A stretch of DNA of 63,637 nt from Rhodococcus sp. CH91. Lineage in GTDB: Bacteria; Actinomycetota; Actinomycetes; Mycobacteriales; Mycobacteriaceae. Shown piece after piece: positions 16,798 through 26,054 of this stretch. A program made the position numbers and the translations under genes. The stretch covers positions 128,685 through 192,321 of the forward strand of contig NZ_JAKFYR010000010.1 of the NCBI RefSeq assembly GCF_022554085.1, in the 5' to 3' direction. Position 1 is the first letter of the stretch. Every line of letters begins with the position of its first letter. The notes beneath the pieces are model-generated. The model did not search any database. It had not been told where the DNA came from and saw nothing but the letters and a program-made list of their open reading frames with translations.

Positions 16798-17663
16798 CCG
16801 ACACGCACCTGTCCGCCGACCCCGCCGGCCACCCGCACGCGGCGCCACCGCGGCTGGTCGCCGAGCACATCAGCCTCGGCTACGGCGACCGGCTCATCGT
16901 CGACGACCTCGACCTGGCCATCCCCACCGGCGTGGTCACCACCGTCATCGGTCCCAACGGCTGCGGCAAGTCCACCCTGTTGCGCTCGCTGAGCCGGTTG
17001 CTCAAGCCGCGCACCGGCACCGTCCTGCTCGACGGCGCCGACATCACCACCATGCGCACCCGCGAGGTCGCCCGCGTGCTGGGCATGCTGCCGCAAGCGC
17101 CCGTCGCCCCCGAAGGTCTCACCGTCGCCGACCTCGTCTCCCGCGGCCGCCATCCCCACCAGTCCTGGTTCCGGCAGTGGTCCTCCGACGACGAGGACGA
17201 GGTGGCGCTCGCCCTCGAACGCACCGGCATCGCCGACCTCGCCGACCGGCCCGTCGACGAACTGTCCGGCGGGCAACGCCAACGCGCCTGGATCTCCATG
17301 GCCCTGGCCCAGGGCACCGACATCCTGCTGCTCGACGAACCCACCACCTATCTCGACCTCGCGCACTCGATGGAGGTCCTCGACCTCGTCGACCGGCTGC
17401 ACAGCGAACTCGGCCGCACCGTGGTGATGGTGCTGCACGATCTCAACCTCGCCGTGCGCTACAGCGACCATCTGGTGGTGATGAAGCAGGGCCGCATCGT
17501 CGCGTCCGGTCCGCCGGCCGAGGTGATCTCCGTGGAGTTGTTGCGTGAGGTGTTCGGTCTCGACGCCTCCGTGATCGCCGATCCCGTCTCCGACCGGCCG
17601 CTGATCGTGCCCATCGGCACCCGCCACGTCTACGGCGCCGCCGGAGGTCCCGGCCCGGCCTGA
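16794..17663 (+). CDS. iron-siderophore ABC transporter ATP-binding protein (FepC/FhuC-like)
   Basis: 289 residues. Walker [15 protein letters not shown] near residues 52-65, Q-loop in MLPQAP, signature [10 protein letters not shown], Walker [16 protein letters not shown] and H-loop VLHDLNLA are all present. The LDLAH after the D-loop is typical of the FecE/FepC subgroup that powers ferric siderophore and B12 import. It energises the two FecCD permeases. It is the last gene of the iron-box-controlled operon; the next gene is about 80 bp away with its own promoter. Confidence 0.92.
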   Translation: MTDTHLSADPAGHPHAAPPRLVAEHISLGYGDRLIVDDLDLAIPTGVVTTVIGPNGCGKSTLLRSLSRLLKPRTGTVLLDGADITTMRTREVARVLGMLPQAPVAPEGLTVADLVSRGRHPHQSWFRQWSSDDEDEVALALERTGIADLADRPVDELSGGQRQRAWISMALAQGTDILLLDEPTTYLDLAHSMEVLDLVDRLHSELGRTVVMVLHDLNLAVRYSDHLVVMKQGRIVASGPPAEVISVELLREVFGLDASVIADPVSDRPLIVPIGTRHVYGAAGGPGPA

Positions 17664-17728
17664 CGGACGACCCGACCCCACCGGGCCCTACGACCGGGGG
17701 TAGTACGCACGTTCGTCGGAGAAGGCCG

Positions 17729-17734
17729 TAGAAT
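17729..17734 (+). promoter_or_regulatory. -10 element of blaI, likely leaderless transcript
   Basis: TAGAAT ends 6 bp before the ATG at 17741, so initiation about 7 bp downstream would fall on or next to the start codon. A possible BlaI half-site GTAGTAC (about 17699-17706) lies upstream, as expected for autoregulation, but I see no complete dyad. Confidence 0.45.
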
Positions 17735-17740
17735 CCTCCC

Positions 17741-18151
17741 ATGGCAGCACTCGGAGAACTCGAACGCGCAGTGATGGACCACCTGTGGTCCTCCCCCGAA
17801 CCGCAGACCGTCCGGCAGGTCCACGAAGCCCTCGCCACCCGCCGCAACCTCGCGTACACCACCGTCATGACGGTTCTCCAACGTCTCGCGAAGAAGAATC
17901 TGGTCATCCAGCAGCGCGACGACCGCGCCCACCGCTATCTGCCCGTGCACGGCCGCGAAGAACTCGTCGCCGGCCTCATGGTCGACGCCCTCGACCAGGC
18001 CGACGAAACCGCCGGCCGCGCCGCTGCCCTCGTACACTTCGTCGGCCGCGTCGGCGCCGACGAGGCCGCCGCCCTGCGCGCCGCCCTCGCCGAACTCGAA
18101 GCCCGACAGGCCGGCACGGACACCGACCACGACGCCGAACGGGCCGGCTGA
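17741..18151 (+). CDS. blaI: BlaI/MecI/CopY-family transcriptional repressor
   Basis: 136 residues. A winged-helix DNA-binding domain occupies residues 1-~75 (LGELERAVMDHLWS, then YTTVMTVLQRLAKKNLV as recognition helix and wing, then AHRYLPV). The C-terminal half is the dimerisation helix region. The pair with a downstream M56 peptidase gene (13 bp gap) is the standard BlaI-BlaR arrangement, and this gene order matches the Rv1846c-Rv1845c pair of M. tuberculosis, where BlaI responds to beta-lactams and also controls other genes. Because the partner lacks an evident sensor domain, the inducing signal here is uncertain. Confidence 0.88.
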   Translation: MAALGELERAVMDHLWSSPEPQTVRQVHEALATRRNLAYTTVMTVLQRLAKKNLVIQQRDDRAHRYLPVHGREELVAGLMVDALDQADETAGRAAALVHFVGRVGADEAAALRAALAELEARQAGTDTDHDAERAG

Positions 18152-18164
18152 CACACTCGATGCC

Positions 18165-19115
18165 ATGAACGCGACCACGGCGCTGTTCTTCGGAACCACC
18201 GCGCTCCTCCTCGCCGGCCCGGTGCCGGGGCTCCTCGCCCGCGCCACCTGGCCGCACCGCAACCCCCGGGCTGCTCTGGTGCTGTGGCAGGCCGTGGCCC
18301 TGGCAGCGGTCCTGTCCGCGTTCAGCAGCGGCCTGGCCATCGCCGCCCGCCTGCTCGCCCCCGGCGCCGACGGCCGCCCCACCACCGACCCGCTCGCCGA
18401 GATCAACGTGCTCGGCCTGCCCCTGTGGCTGACCTACATCGTGGTCTTCGCCCTGACCGTGCTCATCGGCGCCCGCCTGATCTACTCCGTGCTGCGCGTG
18501 GCGGTCCGCACCCGCCGCCGCCGCGCCCGCCACCGCATGCTCGTCGACCTGCTCGACCAGCGCGACAGTGGCGCCGCCGTCCGCCGCCACCCGCACGTGC
18601 GCATCCTCGACACCGCCGACCCCATCGCCTACTGCCTGCCCGGGCTGCGGCACCGGGTCGTGCTCAGCGAAGGCACCCTCGACAATCTCGCCGACGACGA
18701 ACTACGCGCGATCCTGCGTCACGAACACTCCCACCTGCGCGCCCGCCACGACCTGATCCTCGAGGCCTTCACCGCCGTCTACGAAGCGTTCCCCCGCTGG
18801 GTGCGTTCCGGCTCCGCACTCGACTCGGTGAAACTGCTCGTCGAGCTGCTCGCCGACGACTCCGCCGTCCGGGTCACCGGCCCCACCCCCCTCGCCCGCG
18901 CCCTCGTCGCCTGCGCCGGCGCCCGCACCCCCACCGGAGCACTCGCCGTCGGCGGCCCCACCACGGTGCTGCGCGTGCAACGACTCGCCGGTCCCGGACC
19001 GAGCCTGCGCGTCTCGCTCACCGCCTATCTCGCCGCCGCCGCGATCCTCGTCGTCCCCACCATCGCCGTCGCCGTGCCCTGGCTGACCGAGCTGTCCCTG
19101 CTGCTCGGCCTCTGA
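18165..19115 (+). CDS. M56-family membrane zinc peptidase (BlaR1/Rv1845c-like, no sensor domain)
   Basis: 316 residues. Hydrophobic helices at the N-terminus (about 5-25, 40-65, 85-110) precede a cytosolic zinc-peptidase core with LRHEHSHLRARHDL, where HEHSH supplies the HExxH metal site. A final hydrophobic helix (YLAAAAILVVPTIAVAVPW) closes it. BlaR1 proteins carry an extracellular penicillin-binding sensor after this core; it is absent here, as in mycobacterial Rv1845c. Likely role: cleave or destabilise the adjacent BlaI repressor in response to cell-wall stress. Confidence 0.82.
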   Translation: MNATTALFFGTTALLLAGPVPGLLARATWPHRNPRAALVLWQAVALAAVLSAFSSGLAIAARLLAPGADGRPTTDPLAEINVLGLPLWLTYIVVFALTVLIGARLIYSVLRVAVRTRRRRARHRMLVDLLDQRDSGAAVRRHPHVRILDTADPIAYCLPGLRHRVVLSEGTLDNLADDELRAILRHEHSHLRARHDLILEAFTAVYEAFPRWVRSGSALDSVKLLVELLADDSAVRVTGPTPLARALVACAGARTPTGALAVGGPTTVLRVQRLAGPGPSLRVSLTAYLAAAAILVVPTIAVAVPWLTELSLLLGL

Positions 19116-19188
19116 CGACACCGGCACCGCATCCCGCCACCGCGCGTTCGATTTCGATCGGACCCCGTTTCGGGGGAAGCTGGTAGCC

Positions 19189-20640
19189 ATGACCGTCGAA
19201 AGCACCGAAACCCCGCAGGCCCAGATCGGCGTCACCGGACTGGCCGTCATGGGCTCGAACATCGCCCGCAACTTCGCCCGCCACGGCTACACCGTCGCCC
19301 TCCACAACCGCAGCATCGCCAAGACCGACGCGCTGCTCGCCGAACACGGCAGCGACGGCACCTTCGTCCGCACCGAGAGCATCGAAGACTTCGTCGCCGC
19401 CCTCGAACGACCCCGCCGCGTCCTGATCATGGTCAAGGCCGGCGACGCCACCGACGCGGTCATCGACGAGCTCGCCGACGCCATGGAACCCGGCGACATC
19501 ATCATCGACGGCGGCAACGCCCTCTACACCGACACCATCCGCCGCGAAGCCGCCCTGCGCGCCCGCGGCCTGCACTTCGTCGGCGCCGGCATCTCCGGCG
19601 GGGAGGAAGGCGCCCTCAACGGCCCGTCCATCATGCCCGGCGGCCCCGCCGAATCCTACGAAGTCCTCGGCCCCCTCCTCGAAACCGTCGCCGCCCAGGT
19701 CGACGGCACCCCCTGCTGCACCCACATCGGCCCCGACGGCGCCGGCCACTTCGTGAAGATGGTGCACAACGGCATCGAATACGCCGACATGCAACTCATC
19801 GGCGAGGCCTACAACCTGCTGCGCGACGCCCTCGGCTACAGCGCCGGACAGATCGCCGACGTCTTCGCCGACTGGAACACCGGCACCCTCGAGTCCTATC
19901 TCATCGAGATCACCGCCGAGGTGCTCCGCCAGACCGACGCCGCCACCGGCACACCGCTCGTCGACGTCATCGTCGACGCCGCCGAACAGAAGGGCACCGG
20001 CCGCTGGACCGTCAAGTCCGCCCTCGACCTCGGTGTGCCCGTCACCGGCATCGCCGAAGCCGTCTTCGCCCGCGCCCTGTCCGGCTCCCGCGACCAGCGG
20101 GCCGCCGCCCGCGGCCTGGCCGGTGGCAGCCTCGGCGCCGCCCCCACCGACGCCGCTCGGTTCACCGAGGACATCCGCGCCGCCCTCTACGCCTCGAAGA
20201 TCGTCGCCTACGCCCAGGGCTTCGACCAGATCGCCGCCGGCAGCGCCGAATACGGCTGGAACATCGACCGCGCCGCCCTGGCCACCATCTGGCGCGGCGG
20301 CTGCATCATCCGCGCCCAGTTCCTCAACCGCATCAAAGAGGCCTACGACGCCGACCCCGACCTGCCCAGCCTGATCCTCGCGCCCTACTTCCGCGACGCC
20401 ATCGCGGCCGGTATCGACAGCTGGCGCCGCGTGGTGGTCACCGCCACCGAACTCGGCATCCCCATCCCCGCCTTCGCCTCGTCGCTGTCCTACTACGACG
20501 GTCTGCGCGCCGAACGCCTGCCCGCCGCCCTCACCCAGGGCCAGCGCGACTACTTCGGCGCCCACACCTACGAGCGCGTCGACCGCCCCGGCAAGTTCCA
20601 CACCCTGTGGAGCGGGGACCACAGCGAGATCGAGGCCTGA
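19189..20640 (+). CDS. gnd: 6-phosphogluconate dehydrogenase, decarboxylating
   Basis: 483 residues, normal for the long-form enzyme. It oxidises and decarboxylates 6-phosphogluconate to ribulose 5-phosphate with NADP in the pentose phosphate pathway. Seen: Rossmann start GLAVMGSNIARNFARHGY with NR following (NADP preference), substrate loop GISGGEEGALNGPSIMPGG, and catalytic region VKMVHNGIEYADMQLI containing the Lys and Asn. It is syntenic with mycobacterial gnd1. The stop codon shares a base with the next start (TGATG), so that membrane protein is probably co-translated. Confidence 0.95.
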   Translation: MTVESTETPQAQIGVTGLAVMGSNIARNFARHGYTVALHNRSIAKTDALLAEHGSDGTFVRTESIEDFVAALERPRRVLIMVKAGDATDAVIDELADAMEPGDIIIDGGNALYTDTIRREAALRARGLHFVGAGISGGEEGALNGPSIMPGGPAESYEVLGPLLETVAAQVDGTPCCTHIGPDGAGHFVKMVHNGIEYADMQLIGEAYNLLRDALGYSAGQIADVFADWNTGTLESYLIEITAEVLRQTDAATGTPLVDVIVDAAEQKGTGRWTVKSALDLGVPVTGIAEAVFARALSGSRDQRAAARGLAGGSLGAAPTDAARFTEDIRAALYASKIVAYAQGFDQIAAGSAEYGWNIDRAALATIWRGGCIIRAQFLNRIKEAYDADPDLPSLILAPYFRDAIAAGIDSWRRVVVTATELGIPIPAFASSLSYYDGLRAERLPAALTQGQRDYFGAHTYERVDRPGKFHTLWSGDHSEIEA

Positions 20641-21545
20641 TGACCGGCACGGCAGTCGCCGTCGCCTGTGCCCTCGCCGCCGCCCTGCTCGCCGCAGTCG
20701 GCAGCGTCGCACAGCAGCGCTCGGCGGCTGCCGTGGCCTCCTCCGACTCCCTCCTCGGCAGCCTGCTGCGCAGCCCCCGCTGGTGGGCGGGCATCCTCGG
20801 CGACAGCGGCAGCTACCTGATGCAGATCATCGCGCTCGCCGTCGGCTCGGTGCTGCTCGTCCAACCCCTGCTGGTGGCCGCGCTGCTGTTCGCCCTGCCC
20901 ATCGCCGCCGCCACCGGCGGGCGCCGCATCACCCGCACCAGCTGGCTGCTCGCCGCCGCCCTGTGCGCAGCGCTGGCGGTGTTCCTGCTCGTCGGCAATC
21001 CCACCGCCGGCAGCGGCGACCCGGCGGCCGCCCGCTGGGCCCTGCCGCTGGGCATCGTGCTCGCCCTCGTCGTCGCCGCGATCGCCGTCGCCGTTCTCAC
21101 CCCCACCCTGCGCGCCCTGGCCTTCGGGACCGCCGGCGGCATCCTGTACGGAGTGACCGCCGCCTTCACCAAGCACGTCACCGACCTGTTCGAACAGGGC
21201 ATCCCCGCCGTGCTCGGCTCCTGGCAGACCTGGGCGCTGATCGCCGCCGGCGTCGCCGCGGTCTACCTGCAGCAACGCGCCTTCCAGTCCGGATCGCTCG
21301 CCGCCTCCCTACCGGCCCTGACCGTCGGGGAACCTCTCGCCGCGGTGTTCCTCGGCATGACCGTGCTCGGCGAACGTCTCCGCGTCGACGGCCCCGAACT
21401 CGTGCTCGTGATCGCCGCCGTCGTCGTGATGGCGGCGACCACGGTGGCGCTGTCGCGGCAGGAGGCCCCCGCCGACGACCCGGCCGCCACGGCGGTCACC
21501 GCGCGCGGGACAGCACCGCCACCAGAAACTCCGCGTCCTCGTTGA
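20640..21545 (+). CDS. DMT-superfamily multi-helix membrane protein, NIPA/EamA-like
   Basis: 301 residues with about nine hydrophobic helices and short loops. The pattern (GSVAQQRSAAAV near the start, GGILYGVTAAFTKHV mid-protein, LTVGEPLAAVFLGMTVLGERL near the end) is that of actinobacterial DMT transporters related to NIPA magnesium transporters. The substrate is not predictable. Start ATG at 20640 overlaps the gnd stop. The last 50 bp overlap tail-to-tail with the leftward methyltransferase gene, so both C-termini are encoded by the same DNA. Confidence 0.75.
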   Translation: MTGTAVAVACALAAALLAAVGSVAQQRSAAAVASSDSLLGSLLRSPRWWAGILGDSGSYLMQIIALAVGSVLLVQPLLVAALLFALPIAAATGGRRITRTSWLLAAALCAALAVFLLVGNPTAGSGDPAAARWALPLGIVLALVVAAIAVAVLTPTLRALAFGTAGGILYGVTAAFTKHVTDLFEQGIPAVLGSWQTWALIAAGVAAVYLQQRAFQSGSLAASLPALTVGEPLAAVFLGMTVLGERLRVDGPELVLVIAAVVVMAATTVALSRQEAPADDPAATAVTARGTAPPPETPRPR

Positions 21546-22134
21546 ACGGACGCACATCCCACGTCGACAGCAACAGCTCCGGAACCAGCCCGGCCGCCTT
21601 CGCATCGGCGAGGAACTGCCCGAACTCGTAGTCGCGGCCCGCCCCGAAACCGATCACCGCCCGCCCCTGCGGGCCCAGATGCGCCGCGAACGCCCCCAGC
21701 ACCGCGACACGGGTCGACGGCGCCACGAAGGTCATCACATTGCCGGCGCACACGATCGCGTCGAAGTCCGCCGCGATCCCGCGCGCGGGCAGATCCAGCG
21801 CAGCCAGATCCCCGACCAGCCAGGTCGGTCCCGGATGATCCTCCTCCGCCGCCGCGATCAGCACCGGGTCGACATCCACACCCACCACCGTGTGCCCGGC
21901 CCGATGCAGATACCCACCGGTCCGGCCCGGCCCGCACCCCGCATCGAGGATCCGCGCCTGACGCGGCACCATCGCATCGATCAGGCGGGCCTCACCGACG
22001 GTGTCCTGCCCCTGCGCAGCCATGCTGCGGAACCGGTCCACATACCAGGACGAGTGCGCCGGGTTCTGCGCGACCATCTCCTCCCACAGGCTCGGTACCC
22101 GCCCGGTGCCCTCCGGCATCTCTGCCCCGCTCAT
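21496..22134 (-). CDS. class I SAM-dependent methyltransferase
   Basis: 212 residues. ATG at 22134 with a GGTGGAGGAGC ribosome-binding site; the longer frame to 22407 is rejected because it covers the divergent leader. Motif I is [15 protein letters not shown], motif II acidic residue in VVGVDVDP, and motif IV is in [14 protein letters not shown]. An N-terminal [20 protein letters not shown] helix is typical of small-molecule methyltransferases with unknown acceptors. It overlaps the 3' end of the convergent DMT gene by 50 bp. Confidence 0.85.
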   Translation of the reverse strand: MSGAEMPEGTGRVPSLWEEMVAQNPAHSSWYVDRFRSMAAQGQDTVGEARLIDAMVPRQARILDAGCGPGRTGGYLHRAGHTVVGVDVDPVLIAAAEEDHPGPTWLVGDLAALDLPARGIAADFDAIVCAGNVMTFVAPSTRVAVLGAFAAHLGPQGRAVIGFGAGRDYEFGQFLADAKAAGLVPELLLSTWDVRPFNEDAEFLVAVLSRAR

Positions 22135-22270
22135 CCACGCTCCTCCACCTCGTCGCCTGCACTCCGACCCACGGTAGGCGCCCACCGGCGCCGCAGCGCA
22201 CGCGCCCACCGGCGCAGCGGCACACCGGTCCCGGTCGCCGCCGTCCCGCGACACCCGCGGTGCCCGCCGG

Positions 22271-22276
22271 TAGAAT
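22271..22276 (+). promoter_or_regulatory. -10 element for the leader-peptide/CNNM operon
   Basis: TAGAAT at 22271-22276 predicts a transcript starting near 22283. This leaves a leader of about 60 nt before the small open frame at 22345 and ~175 nt before the CNNM gene. The leader includes complementary segments CCTCGTC (22311-22317) and GACGAG (22330-22335). No clear -35 box is seen. Confidence 0.4.
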
Positions 22277-22344
22277 CGGTATCCGTCGACACCAGCTCCG
22301 GGAGGTGGACCCTCGTCCGCGACCGGACCGACGAGAGGACACCG

Positions 22345-22458
22345 GTGCCCACGGCACCCACCGTCACCCCACCCCCCGATGCCCCCTCCCCACCCGCGGC
22401 GTGCCACTGCGGGCCGGGCCCCCGCGCAGGTCGCCGCCCCGCCCGGGACCGGTGCTGA
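22345..22458 (+). CDS. 37-codon proline-rich leader peptide upstream of the CNNM genes
   Basis: The GTG at 22345 has AGAGGA six nt upstream. The frame runs to a TGA whose last base is the first base of the CNNM start codon (TGATG). The peptide has 11 prolines, a PPPDAPSPP block, then CHC and an Arg-rich end. The GTG lies in a hairpin, GGTGCC-CAC-GGCACC (22344-22358). Proline-rich, early-acting leader peptides control Mg2+-transport genes (MgtL in enterobacteria, a Pro-rich frame ahead of the mycobacterial pe20 operon) because ribosomes stall or fall off them at low Mg2+. The position before CNNM-family Mg/Co transport genes makes the same mechanism plausible; the Cys pair offers a cysteine-responsive alternative. 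Confidence 0.5.
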   Translation: MPTAPTVTPPPDAPSPPAACHCGPGPRAGRRPARDRC

Positions 22459-23828
22459 TGACCGTTCTGCTCGATATCGCCGCGCTGCTCGGCTTCGTCG
22501 CCCTCACCGCCGGCACCGCCCTGTTCGTCGCCGCCGAGTTCTCCCTCACCGCTCTCGAACGCAGCACCGTCGACGCCGAGGCGCGGCACGGCGACCGCCG
22601 CGCCCGGCAGGTCCAGCACGCCCACCGCACCCTGTCCTTCCAGCTGTCCGGCGCCCAGCTGGGCATCACCATCACCACCCTGATCACCGGTTATCTCGCC
22701 GAACCGATCCTCGCGCGGTTCCTCGCCCCGCTGCTCGACGCGATCGGACTCGGCGCCACCGCCGCCGCGACCGTCTCGCTGATCCTCGCGCTGCTCATCG
22801 CGACCTCCTTCTCCATGGTCTTCGGTGAGCTCGTCCCCAAGAACATCGCCATCGCCCGGCCCCTGGCCACCGCCCGCGCGACCGCCGGACTGCAGCTCGC
22901 CTTCTCGCTGCTGTTCCGCTGGGCGATTCTCGGCCTCAACGGCGCCGCCAACCGGATCGTGCGGCTGCTCGGCATCGAACCGGCCGAAGAACTCCGGTCG
23001 GCGCGTTCCCCGCAGGAACTCGGCTCCCTCGTGCGCACCTCCGCCCGCAGCGGCAGCCTCGACGAGCACACCGCCCGCCTGGTCTACCGGTCACTGCAGT
23101 TCGGGGACCGCACCGCCGAAGACCTGATGACCCCACGCAGCACGATCGAAAGCCTCGACCGGTCCGCGAACGTGCTCGACCTGATCGATCTGTCGGCCCG
23201 CACCGGCTACTCCCGCTTCCCGGTCGTCGACGGTGATCTCGACGCCCCCCGGGGCGTGGTACACGTCAAACAGGCCTTCACCGTGCCCGCCGCGGCGCGC
23301 GGCGCCACCACCCTCGACGGTCTCGCCCGTCGCGTCCCCACGGTGCCGTCGACCCTCGACGGGGACACCGTCATGGAGCGGGTCCGCGCCGACGGCATGC
23401 AGGTCGCGCTCGTCGTCGACGAATACGGCGGCACCGCCGGGATCATCACCATGGAAGATCTCGTCGAGGAGATCGTCGGCGACGTCCGCGACGAACACGA
23501 CGAACACGAACTCGACGCGCACCGCGTCGACGACGGCTGGTCGTGCACCGGCTTGCTGCGCACCGACGAGGTGGCGCGGCTCACCGGATATCGGGCCCCC
23601 GACGGCGACTACGAAACCCTGGCCGGACTGATCCTCACCGAACTCGGCCGCATCCCGCGGGCCGGCGACGAGATCCGCCTGCCGCCGCGCCCCGGCGACG
23701 ACGACCGCAGCTGGTGCGCGCGCATCCTCGGGATGGACGGGCACCGCATCGACCGCGTCCTGCTCGTCCCCGCCGCCCCGGCGGGCGCGGACGAGGACGT
23801 GGACGACGAGGCCGGTGAGCGGCGATGA
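22458..23828 (+). CDS. CNNM/CorC-HlyC-family membrane transport protein, 456 aa
   Basis: Starts at the ATG overlapping the leader-peptide stop (an in-frame GTG at 22452 is alternative). Residues ~1-200 are a DUF21/CNNM transmembrane domain with [33 protein letters not shown] and [15 protein letters not shown] pair (about 205-350: [41 protein letters not shown]) and a C-terminal CorC_HlyC domain follow. The family exports or senses Mg2+/Co2+. It is syntenic with Rv1842c. It ends in an ATGA overlap with a paralogue, so a hetero-oligomer is likely. Confidence 0.88.
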   Translation: MTVLLDIAALLGFVALTAGTALFVAAEFSLTALERSTVDAEARHGDRRARQVQHAHRTLSFQLSGAQLGITITTLITGYLAEPILARFLAPLLDAIGLGATAAATVSLILALLIATSFSMVFGELVPKNIAIARPLATARATAGLQLAFSLLFRWAILGLNGAANRIVRLLGIEPAEELRSARSPQELGSLVRTSARSGSLDEHTARLVYRSLQFGDRTAEDLMTPRSTIESLDRSANVLDLIDLSARTGYSRFPVVDGDLDAPRGVVHVKQAFTVPAAARGATTLDGLARRVPTVPSTLDGDTVMERVRADGMQVALVVDEYGGTAGIITMEDLVEEIVGDVRDEHDEHELDAHRVDDGWSCTGLLRTDEVARLTGYRAPDGDYETLAGLILTELGRIPRAGDEIRLPPRPGDDDRSWCARILGMDGHRIDRVLLVPAAPAGADEDVDDEAGERR

Positions 23829-24943
23829 ACGACTGGCTCGCGATCGTCCTCGCCGTGCTGTTGCTCGCCGGCAACGCCTTCTTCGTCGGCGCCGAGTTCT
23901 CGCTCATCACCGTCCGCCGCGACCGGCTCGAAGCGCTCCTCGCGCAGGGCAAGACCAGGGCCCGCACCGTCATCCGGGCCGGGGAACATCTGTCCCTGAT
24001 GCTCGCCGGCTCCCAGCTCGGCATCACCATCTGCTCGATCCTGCTCGGCCGCGTCGCCGAACCTGCCATCGCGCATCTGATCGAAGTGCCTCTGCACACC
24101 CTCGGGGTCCCCGAGTCACTGCTGCACCCGATCGCCTTCACCCTCGGTCTGAGCCTGGTCGTGGTCCTGCACATCCTGCTCGGCGAGATGGTGCCGAAGA
24201 ACATCGCGATCGCCGGGCCGGAACGGGCCGCGATGCTGCTCGTGCCGGTGCACCTGATGTTCATGCGCCCCGCCCGGCCGGTCATCGCCTTCTACAATCT
24301 GTGCGCCAATGCCGGGCTGCGGGCCGCTCGCATCACTCCCCGCGACGAGCTCGACACCTCCGTCTCGGCGGTCGAACTGTCCGCGATGATCGGCGAATCC
24401 CGCTCGGAAGGGCTGCTCGACGAAGAAGAACACCGGCGGCTGACCCGCGCGCTGGCCACCGGTGGCCGCACCGTCACCGACGTGCTGATCCCGCTCGCCC
24501 GCGTCCGCACCGTTCCCTTGACCGGGGCGGACGCCACCCTCGGCGACGTCGAACGTGCCGTCACCGCGACGGGATATTCGCGCTATCCCACCCGCCGCGC
24601 CGACGGCCGCATCACCGGATACATCCACATCAAGGATGTGCTCGAGCTGGTCCGCGACCAGTCCGCCGGCCCGGACACCCTCATCCCGGCGTCGATGATC
24701 CGCCCGTTGCCGACCATCGCTGCGACCGCCGGTCTCGACCGGGCCCTCGGGGTGCTGCAACGCGCCAACGCGCATCTCGCCGGGGTGATCGACGCCACCG
24801 GGACACTGCAGGGCATCGTCGCGCTCGAGGACCTCGTGGAAGAGTTCGTCGGAACGGTCCGCGATGCCACCCACCGGGTCGCGGATCCGCTCGGCAACCG
24901 ACCCCGCACGGCCGCACCGCGATCACCCGAACACGACGGGTGA
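23825..24943 (+). CDS. CNNM/CorC-HlyC-family membrane transport protein, second paralogue
   Basis: 372 residues; ATG at 23825 overlaps the preceding stop by 4 bp. Transmembrane CNNM domain with [37 protein letters not shown] and [15 protein letters not shown], then a CBS pair ending [28 protein letters not shown]. Compared with its partner it lacks the C-terminal CorC_HlyC domain. It corresponds to Rv1841c, keeping the mycobacterial two-gene order. The expected role is divalent-cation (Mg2+/Co2+) transport or homeostasis at the membrane. Confidence 0.87.
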   Translation: MNDWLAIVLAVLLLAGNAFFVGAEFSLITVRRDRLEALLAQGKTRARTVIRAGEHLSLMLAGSQLGITICSILLGRVAEPAIAHLIEVPLHTLGVPESLLHPIAFTLGLSLVVVLHILLGEMVPKNIAIAGPERAAMLLVPVHLMFMRPARPVIAFYNLCANAGLRAARITPRDELDTSVSAVELSAMIGESRSEGLLDEEEHRRLTRALATGGRTVTDVLIPLARVRTVPLTGADATLGDVERAVTATGYSRYPTRRADGRITGYIHIKDVLELVRDQSAGPDTLIPASMIRPLPTIAATAGLDRALGVLQRANAHLAGVIDATGTLQGIVALEDLVEEFVGTVRDATHRVADPLGNRPRTAAPRSPEHDG

Positions 24944-25031
24944 TCGCCGGCCCGGTCTGCACCTCGATCTCGGAAGGAGGACGGCGCTCGCACGCGGTCG
25001 CGCACGGCGACGGGCACGCGCCACACACCGG

Positions 25032-25973
25032 ATGGACCTCGCCCCGCGGACGCAGCCCACCCTGTCCCCGGATCCCGGTCCGCGGATCCTGACCGAGGCC
25101 GAGTGGACCCCGCTGCGGGCGCAGCACCACGCCGCCGTCGACGAGTTGCTCGCCGGGCATCTGCAGCGCCGCGCCGCCGGCCGTACGCATCCGGTGCACG
25201 ACTTCCTGTTCACCTACTACAGCCTGCGACCGAATCAGCTGCGGCGCTGGCATCCGGGTTTCGGCACCGTGCTGCTCGGGGCGAGCGCGGTCCGCGATTA
25301 TCGCGATCATCCCGGTTACGAGCGGGTCGTGCACGCCGGGGTGCCCGGAGTGCAGGTGGCTCGTGCGGTGCTCGACCGCCGCGCCGAGACGGTGGATTTC
25401 GTCGCGCGACTGCTCACCGCGACGGCGGCCCGGCCGGCGCAGCTCGGCTGCTTCGGCCTGCACGAATGGGCGATGGTCTATCGCACCGGCGGGGAGGGGG
25501 TGCGGCACTCGTCGGTGCCCTTGCGTCTCGGCCACGACGGTACGGATGCAGTGGTGGAATCAATGCAGTTGCGATGCACTCATTACGATGCGTTCCGGTT
25601 CTTCACCCCCGCGGCGGTGCCCCGCAACGCCGAGACGCTGACCCGCGGCGAGCAGATCCGCACCGAGCAACCCGGCTGCCTGCACGCCGGGATGGACTTG
25701 TACAAGTGGTGCTACAAGTTGCTGCCGCTGACCGATTCGGCGCTGACGTTGCGGTGCCTGCGACACGCGGCCGCAGCCCGCGAACTGGACATGCGGGCGA
25801 GCCCGTATGATCTCGAGGACTACGGCTACTCGCCCATCAGGATCGAGACTGCCGCCGGACGCGCACAGTACGTCCGCGAGCAGTCGGCGCTCACCCGTCG
25901 CGCCGCAGCTCTGAGAGAAGAGCTGATGAATCGATGTACCGCCTTGCAGGCGCTCGGAACCACTGCGCCCTAA
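25032..25973 (+). CDS. conserved actinobacterial protein often labelled 3-methyladenine DNA glycosylase
   Basis: 313 residues from the ATG at 25032. Motifs DFLFTYYSLRPNQLRRWHPG, LGCFGLHEWAMVY, LRCTHYDAFRFFTP and GCLHAGMDLYKWCYKL are those of a conserved family next to malate synthase in corynebacteria and rhodococci. Database entries commonly name it 3-methyladenine DNA glycosylase, but I see no helix-hairpin-helix or other glycosylase signature, so the name is doubtful. The many invariant His/Asp/Tyr/Trp suggest an enzyme. It is separated from the malate synthase gene by a 10-bp-stem hairpin and 81 bp in total. Confidence 0.6.
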   Translation: MDLAPRTQPTLSPDPGPRILTEAEWTPLRAQHHAAVDELLAGHLQRRAAGRTHPVHDFLFTYYSLRPNQLRRWHPGFGTVLLGASAVRDYRDHPGYERVVHAGVPGVQVARAVLDRRAETVDFVARLLTATAARPAQLGCFGLHEWAMVYRTGGEGVRHSSVPLRLGHDGTDAVVESMQLRCTHYDAFRFFTPAAVPRNAETLTRGEQIRTEQPGCLHAGMDLYKWCYKLLPLTDSALTLRCLRHAAAARELDMRASPYDLEDYGYSPIRIETAAGRAQYVREQSALTRRAAALREELMNRCTALQALGTTAP

Positions 25974-26004
25974 TCTACTGGCGGGTAACATAAGCGACGA
26001 TTCC

Positions 26005-26031
26005 GTGCGGCCGGGACGTTTCCGGCCGCAC
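26005..26031. terminator. 10-bp-stem hairpin between two genes, terminator or 5' leader structure
   Basis: GTGCGGCCGG and CCGGCCGCAC pair perfectly around GACGTTT. It could end transcription of the preceding gene. It also lies within the likely 5' untranslated region of malate synthase, 23 bp before the start, so it may affect that mRNA instead. Confidence 0.5.
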
Positions 26032-26054
26032 AGCAACCGGAAAGAGTGAGGGTG

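Noticed and set aside
22283-22344. Mg2+ (M-box) riboswitch ahead of the CNNM genes
   Set aside because: The conserved M-box core (GUUAGGUGAGGCUCC-like) is not present; the leader is better explained by the small open frame and local hairpins.
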